Shown one piece after another: positions 17,059 to 25,405 of a DNA stretch of 64,000 nucleotides. The DNA lies in NCBI GenBank assembly GCA_963720695.1, contig CAVRGG010000007.1, positions 434,001-498,000 on the forward strand, written 5' to 3'. This DNA comes from UBA668 sp963720695 (GTDB lineage Bacteria > Actinomycetota > Acidimicrobiia > Acidimicrobiales > Ilumatobacteraceae). Positions within the stretch are counted from its first letter, which is position 1, and each line of letters starts with the position of its first letter. The notes under the pieces are model-generated. The model saw only the letters and a list, made by a program, of their open reading frames with translations. It was not told the origin of the DNA and ran no database searches. The translations under genes were made by a program, and so were the position numbers.

Positions 17059-18144
17059 TCATCTCGTGAGGAGATCGCCCAGTTCGCGAAGGGCCGCCAC
17101 GTCGTGGACGTCGTGGTCGAACAGGGGCACCTGCCGAACCGGAGCCCCATCGGCGAGTGCCACCAGCGTGGCCAGCTCCACTCGTTCGGCATCGGCCAGC
17201 TCGGTCAGTTCCTGGTGGTAGTGCACCTGCTCCGCGAGATGGACGCCCAGCTCGCCTCGCTCGTCGGCCTTCAGGAGCTTCGCCGACAGTGGCAGTGGCA
17301 TCGGGTGCACCATGTTGACGACGATCCCGCCGAGCCGGAAGCCGCCGGATTGGAGCGCCTCGGCGAGAAACGTCGACTCGTCGATGGCTTCGGCGCGCGG
17401 ACTCGACACCAGGACGAACGCGGTGCGCTCGTCGCGCAACAGCACCGACATCTCGGCGGCGCGGGTCCGCAGGCCGCCCTCCATCGCCGACAGGGAGCGG
17501 AAGAACTCGACCGTCTCTTCGACGATCTTCGGCCCGGCCAACCGCTTGATCGTCCAGAGGAACGCGCCCGAGGCCACGTTGGTGACGCGGGCGAACGAGC
17601 GAGACGGCAGCGTCAGCGCGCGATAGATCGGGTGGCTCATGAACACGACGAGCCGGTCGGGGGCCTTGAGGACGTCGATCGCATGTCGCGACGGCGGGGT
17701 GTCGATGACCACCAGGTCGAAGTCGCCGCCGTGGTGCAGTTGGTGCAGGCGCTCGATGGCCATGTAGTCCTGGGCGCCGGCGAGGGAGCCGGCGATGCTG
17801 CGGTACACCCGATTGTCGAGCAACGTGGGTGCGGCGTCCCCTCCCCGTTCGCGGATCAGGTCGTCGAAGGTCTTCTCGGCGTCGAGCATCAGCGCCGAGA
17901 ACGAGCCGGGGCCCTCCACGGCACCCTCGACCAGGTGGGGCTCATTGCACTGGTCGGCGTCGATGCCGAGCGCGTCGGCGAGTCGTCTCGCCGGGTCGAT
18001 GGTGACCACCACCACCCTCCGGCCGGCGCGGGCTGCGGCGAGGCCGAGCGCCGCGGCGGTCGTGGTCTTGCCGACACCGCCCGGACCACAGGTGACGAGG
18101 AGCCGTACTCCGTCGAGCACGTCGACGAGCTCTCGATCGCTCAT
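17059..18144 (-). CDS. Get3/ArsA-like ATPase, partner B (P-loop lysine kept)
   Basis: A 361-residue ATPase of the ArsA/Get3 branch of the SIMIBI class. The P-loop reads GPGGVGKTT at residues 20-28: the P-loop lysine Lys26 is present, but the upstream signature lysine of this class (GKGG) is replaced by Pro21. Other conserved parts include VVVVTIDPARRLADALG and FDLVVIDTPPSRHAIDVL. Its ATG overlaps the stop of partner A (ATGA), so the two are translated together and probably form a heterodimer. In mycobacteria the comparable pair is Rv3679-Rv3680, reported to resemble Get3; arsenite export is unlikely since no arsB/arsD genes are present. Confidence 0.85.
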   Translation of the reverse strand: MSDRELVDVLDGVRLLVTCGPGGVGKTTTAAALGLAAARAGRRVVVVTIDPARRLADALGIDADQCNEPHLVEGAVEGPGSFSALMLDAEKTFDDLIRERGGDAAPTLLDNRVYRSIAGSLAGAQDYMAIERLHQLHHGGDFDLVVIDTPPSRHAIDVLKAPDRLVVFMSHPIYRALTLPSRSFARVTNVASGAFLWTIKRLAGPKIVEETVEFFRSLSAMEGGLRTRAAEMSVLLRDERTAFVLVSSPRAEAIDESTFLAEALQSGGFRLGGIVVNMVHPMPLPLSAKLLKADERGELGVHLAEQVHYHQELTELADAERVELATLVALADGAPVRQVPLFDHDVHDVAALRELGDLLTR

Positions 18145-19088
18145 CCGGGGACGCTCGGTTCGACGGCCAACGCCTCGACGAGAAGGTCCAGGTGGTGGGG
18201 GAGCAGTCGCGGTGCGGGGAGCCGTGGAAGGCGCAGCGTCGGCATCGGGAGCAGCGCCGCCAGCCGGTCGAGCTGCTCACGTTGCACATCGAGACGCGCC
18301 GCGCCGTACTTGTTCGTACGCTGCAATGCGTCGCGGTCGGCAGCGTCGAGCGTGACGTTGCTCTTCTTGGATGCCGCCGCGGCGGTGAGGGCGAGGCTCG
18401 GTCGATCCGGCCAGCAGCCGTTGACGACGAGCGGCGCCAGTGCCAACCCGAGTTCGTCGGTCATCTCGGTCGCGAGTTCGACGATCTCGTTGACCGGAGT
18501 CTCCTCCGGCAACGTCACCAGCAGCGCTTGGACCCGCCGTGCGTCCGCGAGCATCTCGGCGACCTCGTCCGCCTGCTGGCGCACGGGACCGCTCGACACC
18601 ATCTCCTGCAGCGCGTTGGCGGAACGGACGAACGGACCGGCGTGACCGGCGGGCGGCGCATCGACGATGATCAGGTCGGCGGCCTTCGTGCGTTCGAGCT
18701 CCTTGATCTTGCCCAGCACGAGCAAGTGCTCCATCCCGGGCGTCGACGCGGCGACCAGGTCGAGCGACGCTGCAGCTGCAGCGCGTCGCACGATGTTCCC
18801 CACGCCCTTGAGATCGAGGTAGTCGGCGAAGGCCTGCTCCGGGGGCACCGTGCGGCCGCGCACTCGTCCGCCCCCTGGCTCGGTGCGCAGGACCTGTTCG
18901 GTCGAGGTCAGCGCACGACCACCCAGCAACGGCCCGAGGCCCGGCTTGCCGTCGACCGCGATGAGCAGCACGTCGAGCCCGCTCCGAGCCGCCGCCACCG
19001 CCAGCGCCGCGGCGACGGTGCTCGAACCGACGCCGCCCTTGCCGGCGACGAGTACCACCCGCGAGGCGGTCATCCAGGTCGGTTCCAC
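18141..19088 (-). CDS. Get3/ArsA-like ATPase, partner A (signature lysine kept)
   Basis: A 315-residue paralogue of the next gene. Its P-loop reads GKGGVGSST at residues 16-24: the signature lysine Lys17 is present but the P-loop lysine is Ser22, so it is unlikely to bind and hydrolyse ATP in the usual way alone. DLIIVDAPPAGHAGPF is the switch II-like region. The GTG giving VEPTWMTASRVV was chosen because TACCCT lies 7 bases upstream; ATG at residue 6 is the alternative. The stop overlaps the partner B start by four bases. The two genes lose complementary lysines, see findings. Confidence 0.84.
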   Translation of the reverse strand: MEPTWMTASRVVLVAGKGGVGSSTVAAALAVAAARSGLDVLLIAVDGKPGLGPLLGGRALTSTEQVLRTEPGGGRVRGRTVPPEQAFADYLDLKGVGNIVRRAAAAASLDLVAASTPGMEHLLVLGKIKELERTKAADLIIVDAPPAGHAGPFVRSANALQEMVSSGPVRQQADEVAEMLADARRVQALLVTLPEETPVNEIVELATEMTDELGLALAPLVVNGCWPDRPSLALTAAAASKKSNVTLDAADRDALQRTNKYGAARLDVQREQLDRLAALLPMPTLRLPRLPAPRLLPHHLDLLVEALAVEPSVPG

Positions 19089-19095
19089 CGGTGGG

Positions 19096-19101
19096 AGGGT
19101 A
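19096..19101 (-). promoter_or_regulatory. -10 box of the Get3/ArsA-like operon
   Basis: TACCCT on the minus strand, 7 bases before the GTG start of partner A. Confidence 0.5.
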
Positions 19102-19136
19102 ATGGCGATCTGCGTGGATCGACCCTGGGGCTGCTC

Positions 19137-19433
19137 TCAGACGTTGGCGAGACGCAGTTCGATGTCGAAGGGAACGCCGATGCGGAGACCCTCGGTCGTC
19201 CTGACCTTCTGCTTGATGGGCAGGATGTACGACTTCGCCTCCGCCGACGGGAACAGCGACGTGCTCCACGTGGTGGTGCCGATCGTCACGTGGACCTTGA
19301 CCGAACCGAACCCACCCTGGCTTCCGGTCGTCCGCTCGTCGATCTCGTCGGACATCTCGAACGGGAGGGTCACGAAGTGCCACGGACCTTCGCCCCGGTA
19401 GAGCCAGAGTTCTGCGGAGAACCGGTAGGTCAC
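19137..19433 (-). CDS. DUF1905 domain protein
   Basis: A 98-residue single-domain protein matching the DUF1905 pattern: FSAELWLYRGEGPWHFVTLP at the start, a central VHVTIGTTTWSTSLFPS strand pair, and LPIKQKVRTTEGLRIG before the last strand. The function of this small beta-barrel family is unknown. The GTG start has TAGTCT 6 bases upstream and no ribosome binding site. It lies between the ATPase pair and a universal stress gene on the same strand. Confidence 0.78.
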   Translation of the reverse strand: MTYRFSAELWLYRGEGPWHFVTLPFEMSDEIDERTTGSQGGFGSVKVHVTIGTTTWSTSLFPSAEAKSYILPIKQKVRTTEGLRIGVPFDIELRLANV

Positions 19434-19439
19434 CCCGCG

Positions 19440-19445
19440 AGACTA
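19440..19445 (-). promoter_or_regulatory. -10 box of the DUF1905 gene
   Basis: TAGTCT on the minus strand, 6 bases before the GTG start. Confidence 0.5.
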
Positions 19446-19465
19446 CGACCTCGTCGAGCAGTGGA

Positions 19466-19888
19466 TCAGCGAGGGCGTTCGCCGTCGATGATCATCACGA
19501 CGCACGGGGTGCGCCGCAGGCATCGGCGGGCGAGATGGCTGAGACGGCGGTGCCGTTTCTGGCCCAGCACCAGCATGTCGGCGTCCTGTGCCGACGAGCG
19601 CAGGACGTGCGCGGCGCTGCCGAACGTGACGACGCTGTCGATCTCCATGGACGATGATCCGACGGTGTCGTCGACCAGGGTGCGATGCCATTCGGCCACC
19701 CGTTCGGTGATGGCCTCACGATCGGGCACGACGACCGCACCCGACCCCGGTCCGACCAGCGGAATGGGGCTGGCGAGGGCGGTGACCAGCCGGAGCGCAG
19801 CACCGCATTGATGTGCTCGCTCGGCTGCCCAGTCCAGCGCTGCGTAGGACGCGCGCGAGTTGGTGACGCCGACGACGATCAGATCCAT
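19466..19888 (-). CDS. Universal stress protein (UspA family)
   Basis: A 140-residue single Usp domain: MDLIVVGVTNSRASYAALDWAAERA at the N-terminus, VTFGSAAHVLRSSAQDADMLVLGQKRH, then HLARRCLRRTPCVVMII. The ATP-binding Usp motif G-x2-G-x9-GS is degenerate here (GQKRHRRLSHLARRCLRR), so nucleotide binding is doubtful. It lies 32 bases from the DUF1905 gene and 59 bases from the peptide ABC operon, all on the same strand but with gaps large enough for separate promoters. Confidence 0.82.
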   Translation of the reverse strand: MDLIVVGVTNSRASYAALDWAAERAHQCGAALRLVTALASPIPLVGPGSGAVVVPDREAITERVAEWHRTLVDDTVGSSSMEIDSVVTFGSAAHVLRSSAQDADMLVLGQKRHRRLSHLARRCLRRTPCVVMIIDGERPR

Positions 19889-19947
19889 CGGTCACAAGTT
19901 CGCGGCTCCGCGTCACATGAGGACCGCGTTCGTGTCGCGATCGTGTG

Positions 19948-21777
19948 TCAATCGAAGGTGGGGATCCGCGGTGTGTCGGCGAGCAGGCGCTTCGTGTACT
20001 CCTGCTGCGGAAACTCCAGCGTGTCGACCGTCGAGCCGAGCTCCACGATCTTGCCGTCGGCCATCACTGCGACCCGTTGGGCGATCGATCGCACGAGCGG
20101 CAGGTTGTGCGTGACGAACAGCATCGCCAGACCGAGGTCGCGTTGGAGGTCGACGAGGAGCTCGATGATCGCCGCCTGCACCAGCACGTCGAGCGCGGAG
20201 GTGACCTCGTCGCAGATGAGCATCTGCGGGTTGCTGACCAGTGCCCTGGCGATGGCGACACGTTGGCGCTCGCCACCGGAGAGCTGGTCGGGGAATCGGT
20301 TGCCGTACCCGCTGGACAGCGACACGCGCTCGAGCATGCGGTCGACCTGTCGTGCCGTCTCCTGGCGGTCGACCCCGGCGATGGCGAGGGGGCGGGCGAC
20401 CGATTCGGCGATCGATCGTCGTGGGTGCAGCGAGCTGTACGGGTTCTGGAAGACGTACTGGATCGACAGCCGCTGTGCGATCGGGCGATCCCGCGACGAG
20501 CGAGCGAGTGGGCTGCCGTTGAGCACGATGTCGCCGGTCCACTCTCGATGCAGACCACCGATCGAACGCGACAGCGTGCTCTTGCCCGAGCCGGACTCGC
20601 CGACGAGGGCCACGCACTCCCCGCGGGCGATGTCGAAGTTGATGTCGTGGACCACGGTGACGCCGGTGTAGCCGGCGTCCACGTGGCGGATGCTGAGCGC
20701 GACATCGTCGGTCGTCGAGGCGGCGACGGAGGTGTTGGTGCGGTTCGTGGTGCGCTCGGGGACGCCGAACGCGTGGACGCAGCGCACGAGGTGCGGGCGG
20801 TCGGTGCCGACGTCGACGACCGGCGGGAACTCGCTGACGCACTCGGGTCCGGCGAGCTCGCAGCGCAACGCGAACGTGCATCCGTGCGGGCGCCTGCCCG
20901 GCGACGGCGCCCGCCCGTGCAGGCCCACCAGCTGGCGGTCGTCGCCCATCTCCGGCGCAGCGGCGACGAGATAGCGGGTGTACGGGTGGGCCGGGTTGGC
21001 GAAGATGTCGGCCGTCGCGCCCTGCTCGACGATGCGCCCGGCGTACATCACCGCGACGCGGTCGGCGAGCGTGGCCACCACGGCGAGGTCGTGCGTCACG
21101 TACAGCGCGGCCACGCCGTGTGCGGCCGCCAGTGAGCGGATCGTCTCCAGGACATGGGCCTGGGTGCTGACGTCGAGCCCGGTGGTGGGTTCGTCGAGCA
21201 CGATCACGGCCGGCCGGCAGGCGAACGCCATCGCCAGCCCGACTCGCTGCTGTTGGCCACCCGACAGCTGGTGCGGGTAGCGGCGCAGGAACGTCGGTGT
21301 GGAGGGCAGCATCACCTCGCTGAGCACCTCGATCACCCGGGCCTTGCGCTCGTCGTCATCGGCGCCGAAGCCGTGGGTCTCGAGGACCTCCATGATCTGC
21401 TTGCCGATGCGCAGCGCGGGGTTGAGCGCGGTGCCGGGGTCCTGTGGCACGTAGGTGACGAGCTTTCCGCGGACCGAACGCAGTTCCTTGTCGGAGAGCC
21501 CGGCGACGTCGCGATTGCCGACGGTCACCGAACCGCCGCCGAGGACGACACCGCTGCGGGTGTGCCCGAGGACCGCGAGGCCGACGGTGGTCTTGCCGGA
21601 GCCGGATTCACCCACGAGGCCGAGCACCTCGCCGCGATGGATGACGAGGTCGATCTCGTCGACGATGTCGGCGCCGCTCTGGGCCACGTTCAGGCGCAGA
21701 TTCCGGATGTCCAGTGCCACGTGGTCGGGGCTGTCGAAGGTCGGGTCGCCCGTCTGGTGTCGGGGTTGGTCGGTCAT
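19948..21777 (-). CDS. Peptide/nickel-type ABC importer, fused double ATPase (DppD-DppF)
   Basis: A 609-residue protein with two complete ATPase domains. First half: Walker A GLVGESGSGKTT, LSGGQQQRVGLAMAF, Walker B IVLDEPTTGLD, then an oligopeptide-type C-terminal region with GCTFALRCELAGPEC. Second half: GESGSGKST, LSGGERQRVAIARAL and LICDEVTSALD. In most bacteria these are two genes (dppD, dppF). It energises the DppB/DppC permeases encoded just upstream; its ATG overlaps the stop of the dppC-like gene (ATGA). The second half lacks the Cys-rich tail. The substrate could be peptides or another small solute. Confidence 0.92.
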   Translation of the reverse strand: MTDQPRHQTGDPTFDSPDHVALDIRNLRLNVAQSGADIVDEIDLVIHRGEVLGLVGESGSGKTTVGLAVLGHTRSGVVLGGGSVTVGNRDVAGLSDKELRSVRGKLVTYVPQDPGTALNPALRIGKQIMEVLETHGFGADDDERKARVIEVLSEVMLPSTPTFLRRYPHQLSGGQQQRVGLAMAFACRPAVIVLDEPTTGLDVSTQAHVLETIRSLAAAHGVAALYVTHDLAVVATLADRVAVMYAGRIVEQGATADIFANPAHPYTRYLVAAAPEMGDDRQLVGLHGRAPSPGRRPHGCTFALRCELAGPECVSEFPPVVDVGTDRPHLVRCVHAFGVPERTTNRTNTSVAASTTDDVALSIRHVDAGYTGVTVVHDINFDIARGECVALVGESGSGKSTLSRSIGGLHREWTGDIVLNGSPLARSSRDRPIAQRLSIQYVFQNPYSSLHPRRSIAESVARPLAIAGVDRQETARQVDRMLERVSLSSGYGNRFPDQLSGGERQRVAIARALVSNPQMLICDEVTSALDVLVQAAIIELLVDLQRDLGLAMLFVTHNLPLVRSIAQRVAVMADGKIVELGSTVDTLEFPQQEYTKRLLADTPRIPTFD

Positions 21778-22666
21778 GCGTCGGGCCGCCCTCGATCGAC
21801 ACCGGCGATCGTGCGTGAGATGCCGTCGGCCATCATGCCCGTACCGATCGTCAGTAGGGCGATGGCCGCCGCGGGCAACAGGGTGCCCCACGGGTTGACG
21901 GTGAGCGCGATGCGATTCTCCTGGATCATGCTGCCCCAGTCGGCGGCGTTCTTCTCGGCGACGAAGCCGAGGAAGCCGAGGCCGGCGATGGTGCCGATCG
22001 AGTAGGTGAGGCGCAGGTTGGCCTCCACCAGCAGCGGGCCTGTCACGTTCGGGAGGAGCTCGCGGGTGATGATGCGGAAGCGCGATTCGCCCAGCGCCTC
22101 GGCCGCGCCGATGAAATCTCGCTCGACGACGGGCACGGTGGCGCCGCGAGTGATCCGGGCGATGCGCGGCATCGTGGTGAAGGCCACGATCGACACGATG
22201 AGCCATGGCTTGGCGCCGATGGTGGTGAGCGCGACGAGCGCCAGCAACAGCTGGGGAACGCGAGCAGGATGTCCATGAAGCGCATCAGGACGTCGTCGAG
22301 GCGTCGGCGGTTGTAGGCCGCGATGAGTCCGATGGCACCGCCGAGCACGAACCCGATCAACGTTGCGACGAACGCCAGGAAGAGGATGCGGCGCCCGCCG
22401 TACAGGAACCGCGACCACACGTCCTGGCCGAAGTAGTCGGTGCCGAGCCACGTACCGGTGAGGTGCGGCGTGTTCGGCGTCCCGACGAACTCCGCCTCGC
22501 CGAAGGGAGCGATCCACGGCCCGACGATCGCGATCAGCACCAGCAGCAGCACGAGCGCGAGCCCGATGCGCGTGCGCCACATGCGGAACGAGGCTCGCCA
22601 GACGCCCGGCAGCTTCGCCTCGTCGTGCTCGGGGAGCTCGGTGACCAGGGGAACTTCGATGCTCAC
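21774..22666 (-). pseudogene. Peptide ABC importer permease (DppC type), broken by a 1-base frameshift
   Basis: The two reading frames join into a normal 297-residue permease: GTG start SIEVPLVTELPEHDE, RIGLALVLLLVLIAIVGPWIAPFG, GTDYFGQDVWSRFLYGG, then RFMDILLAFP in one frame and QLLLALVALTTIGAKPW, ITRGATVPVVERDFIGAAEALG, GLGFLGFVAEKNAADWG in the other. The break is at the run GGGG at 22253-22256 (plus strand); one more G restores the frame, so a base appears missing. The GTG overlaps the stop of the dppB-like gene. Since the rest of the operon is intact, a sequencing error is at least as likely as a real mutation. Confidence 0.85.
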
Positions 22667-23622
22667 TGGAGCCTCGTTCGCAGCCGCGGCGTGACGAGGA
22701 TGGCGCCGATGTCGGCGGCGAGGTTGCAGATCACGTAGATGCTGGCGATGAACATGGCGATGAACTGCACGACGGGCGCGTTGGCCGCGTTGATGGCGTC
22801 GATCAGGGCGATGCCGATGCCGCGGAAGTTGAACAGGGACTCGACGATCACCACCCCGCCGGCGAGGTAGGCGATGTTCAACGCGATCACCTGCAGCGTG
22901 GGCCCTACGGCGTTGGGGAACGCGTGGCCCCACAGCACGTCGTGCTCGGACAGGCCCTTCAGGCGGGCCATCTCGATGTAGTCGCTCTCCAGCACCTCGA
23001 TCATCGACGCGCGCATCGTGCGCGACACGTGGGGTGTGACCGCGAGGGTGAGCGTGAGCACCGGGAGGATCATGCCCTTCATGTCCGACCACGGCGGCTC
23101 GCCCGGGCGGATCCGGCTCACCGCGGGGAACACGTGCCAGATGTTGGTCGCGAACACGACCGTGAGGAAGGCGCCGACGACGAACTCCGGCATCGCCGCG
23201 AAGATGAGCATCTGGTTCGACGTGACGCGGTCGAAGGTGCGGTCGCGCTTGAGCGCGGCCCGGGCGCCGATGAACAGCGAGAGCGGGATCGAGATGACCG
23301 AGCTCACGGCCATGAGGAACAGCGAGTTCTTGATCCGGTCGCTGACGACGTCGAGCACCGGTTGGTTGTTGAGGCCGTAGGAGTTCCCGGGGTCGCCCGT
23401 GAGCAGACCCTTCAGCCATTCGAAGTAGCGGGTGAAGAAGGGTCGATCCAGACCCAGCTCGGCACGCCGGGCGGTCACCAGGTCGGGGAGCGCACCTCGC
23501 CCGAGCATTCGCTTCACGGGGTCGCCGAGCAGGTTCGTCAGTGCGAACACTGCGAACGAGACCACCAACAGGGTGGCGACGCCGAGCAGCACGCGGCGGA
23601 CGATGAGCTTGAAGATCCCCAT
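22663..23622 (-). CDS. Peptide ABC importer permease (DppB type)
   Basis: A 319-residue inner-membrane permease with six helices. The N-terminus IFKLIVRRVLLGVATLLVVSFAVFAL, the LGLDRPFFTRYFEWLKG segment and the cytoplasmic EAA-like loop RASMIEVLESDYIEMARLKGLSE are characteristic of DppB/OppB. It pairs with the frameshifted DppC-like protein. It lies 56 bases downstream of the substrate-binding gene, after a stem-loop, and its stop overlaps the next start (GTGA). Confidence 0.93.
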   Translation of the reverse strand: MGIFKLIVRRVLLGVATLLVVSFAVFALTNLLGDPVKRMLGRGALPDLVTARRAELGLDRPFFTRYFEWLKGLLTGDPGNSYGLNNQPVLDVVSDRIKNSLFLMAVSSVISIPLSLFIGARAALKRDRTFDRVTSNQMLIFAAMPEFVVGAFLTVVFATNIWHVFPAVSRIRPGEPPWSDMKGMILPVLTLTLAVTPHVSRTMRASMIEVLESDYIEMARLKGLSEHDVLWGHAFPNAVGPTLQVIALNIAYLAGGVVIVESLFNFRGIGIALIDAINAANAPVVQFIAMFIASIYVICNLAADIGAILVTPRLRTRLQ

Positions 23623-23642
23623 GCGGAACGTGGTGTGAAAAG

Positions 23643-23674
23643 GACCGGGCGGGGGACGAATCCCCCGCCCGGTC
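23643..23674 (-). terminator. Stem-loop between binding-protein gene and permease genes
   Basis: Perfect 13-base arms GACCGGGCGGGGG and its complement with a 6-base loop, followed on the minus strand by CCTTTTC. It starts 3 bases after the binding-protein stop. It probably acts as a partial terminator or mRNA stabiliser that gives more binding protein than permease. Confidence 0.78.
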
Positions 23675-23677
23675 GAA

Positions 23678-25330
23678 TCACTGGTCGAGCCAGATGTTCT
23701 GGAACCCGCGACCGAAGTGGTCGAAGTTCAACAGGTTCGGGCGGGACACGGCACCCTTCACGTAGGCGGCGTGGCCGTCGATCAGGTTCTGGAAGTAGGA
23801 GATGATGTTCCCACCGCCGTCGTACTCCTCCTGTTGCATCTTCTCGATGATGGCGTACCGCTTGTCGGTGTCGACCTCGGCGATGGCCTGGTTGTACAGG
23901 TCGACGAAGTCGGAACCGGCCGGGGGCCAGTGGGTCTCGGGGTAGGTGGCATCCGGCAACGATCCGGCCGCGACCTGGTTGAGGTAGGGCCGGGTGCTCC
24001 AGTAGCTCGTCGCGAACACGCGCTTGGTGTACTCGGCACCCCAGTAGGTGCCTCCGTCGAGCACGGTGGCCGTCACCTTGATGCCGGCATCCTTGGCCTG
24101 CTCGGCGAACGCCGTGATGTACTCGGGCAATCCGGCGGTGTCGTCCGGTGCGAAGAGCTCGATCTCGAGTCCTTCCTGGCCGGCGTCCTTGAGGAGTGCC
24201 TTGGCGGCTTCGATGTCCTGCTTGCGCTGGTCGAACTGCTTCGGGTACGAGCCATCGAGCACGCCGTACATGTCGTTGCCGACGCGGCCGTGACCGGACA
24301 GCACTCGCTCGACCATCTGGTCGCGGTCGACGATCAGGCGCATGGCCTGGCGGACCCTGATGTCGTCGAAGGGCGCCATGTCGACGCGCATCGTGATCGT
24401 CTGCCAGTTGCCGGCGGCCGACTCGAGCAGCACCAGGTCGCTGTTGCCCGAGATCGTCGTGGCCTGGGCGTAGGGCACGTCGATGGCGACGTCGATGTCG
24501 CCCGACGCGAGCGCGTTGACGAGCGCAGCCTGGTCGGAGAAGTCGATGATCTGGACTTCGTCGAGGTAGGTCTTGCCCCAGTAGTTCTCGTGACGGACGT
24601 GCACGCTCTCCGAACCCGGCGTGAAGCTCTTCAGCTTGTACGGGCCGGTGCCGATCTGCTCGCCGTCGCGGGTGTAGCCGACAGGCACGATGTTGGAGCC
24701 GTAGTCGGCCATGCCGTTGAGGAAGGCGACGCTCGGCTTGAGCAGCTTGATGTCGACCGTGAGGTCGTCGAGCTTGGTGAAGCTGTTGGCGTCGATGAAC
24801 TGCTGCAGCGCCGGAGCGATGGCCAGCGTCGGGTCGATCAGACGGTTGAACGAGTAGATCAGGTCGTCGGCCGTGACGGTCTTGGCGTTGTGGAACTCGA
24901 TGCCCGACTTGAGCCGGACGACGTAGTTGTCGGGTGCCTTCGCCTCGATCGACTCGGCCAGGCCGTGGTTGTAGGCGATGTTGAAGTCGTCGTCGTAGTT
25001 GGCGATCGGCTCCCAGCCGGTGACCATGCGAGCCTGGTCGGCGCGGGCGACGATGTACTGACCGTCGATGAGGTCGTTGGTCGAGCCGACGACGCCGACG
25101 CGCAGCGTGCCGCCTTGCTTGCCGTCGGAGGCCACCGTGCTCGTGGTCGCGGCGTCGGTGCCGGGAGGCGCCGTCGTGTCGCCACCGCCGACGGTGGTGG
25201 GTGCGGCGGTCGTGCCGGTGGACTTGCTGTCGCTGCCGCACGCCGCGAGGACCGTGGCGGCGCCCGCGCCCAGGATGACCTGCCGGCGGCCGAAACGGCC
25301 CGGCAGGATGAGCTTGTTCTCTTCAGTCAT
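23678..25330 (-). CDS. Peptide ABC importer substrate-binding lipoprotein (SBP family 5)
   Basis: A 550-residue extracytoplasmic binding protein. The signal combines a twin-arginine pair (FGRRQVILGAG) with a lipobox ending in Cys (AACGSD), so Tat export of a lipoprotein is likely. The mature part has family-5 features: VRLKSGIEFHNAKTVTADDLIYSFNRLID, IVDRDQMVERVLSGHG and a terminal NLLNFDHFGRGFQNIW. The ATG at MTEENKL was chosen since GGGGGAG precedes it. It heads the operon and is separated from the permease genes by a stem-loop. Ligand not known; peptides are the usual cargo. Confidence 0.9.
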   Translation of the reverse strand: MTEENKLILPGRFGRRQVILGAGAATVLAACGSDSKSTGTTAAPTTVGGGDTTAPPGTDAATTSTVASDGKQGGTLRVGVVGSTNDLIDGQYIVARADQARMVTGWEPIANYDDDFNIAYNHGLAESIEAKAPDNYVVRLKSGIEFHNAKTVTADDLIYSFNRLIDPTLAIAPALQQFIDANSFTKLDDLTVDIKLLKPSVAFLNGMADYGSNIVPVGYTRDGEQIGTGPYKLKSFTPGSESVHVRHENYWGKTYLDEVQIIDFSDQAALVNALASGDIDVAIDVPYAQATTISGNSDLVLLESAAGNWQTITMRVDMAPFDDIRVRQAMRLIVDRDQMVERVLSGHGRVGNDMYGVLDGSYPKQFDQRKQDIEAAKALLKDAGQEGLEIELFAPDDTAGLPEYITAFAEQAKDAGIKVTATVLDGGTYWGAEYTKRVFATSYWSTRPYLNQVAAGSLPDATYPETHWPPAGSDFVDLYNQAIAEVDTDKRYAIIEKMQQEEYDGGGNIISYFQNLIDGHAAYVKGAVSRPNLLNFDHFGRGFQNIWLDQ

Positions 25331-25405
25331 GTGTGACTCCCCCAAGTGGTCGAGCCCGGTCGATCAGGCCCGCAAGGGTGACCATAGCGCAGACACTCGT
25401 ACCGG

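Noticed and set aside
23717..25336. 539-codon plus-strand frame opposite the peptide-binding protein
   Set aside because: Val/Asp/Gly-rich antisense product; the minus gene has signal peptide, lipobox and family-5 motifs.
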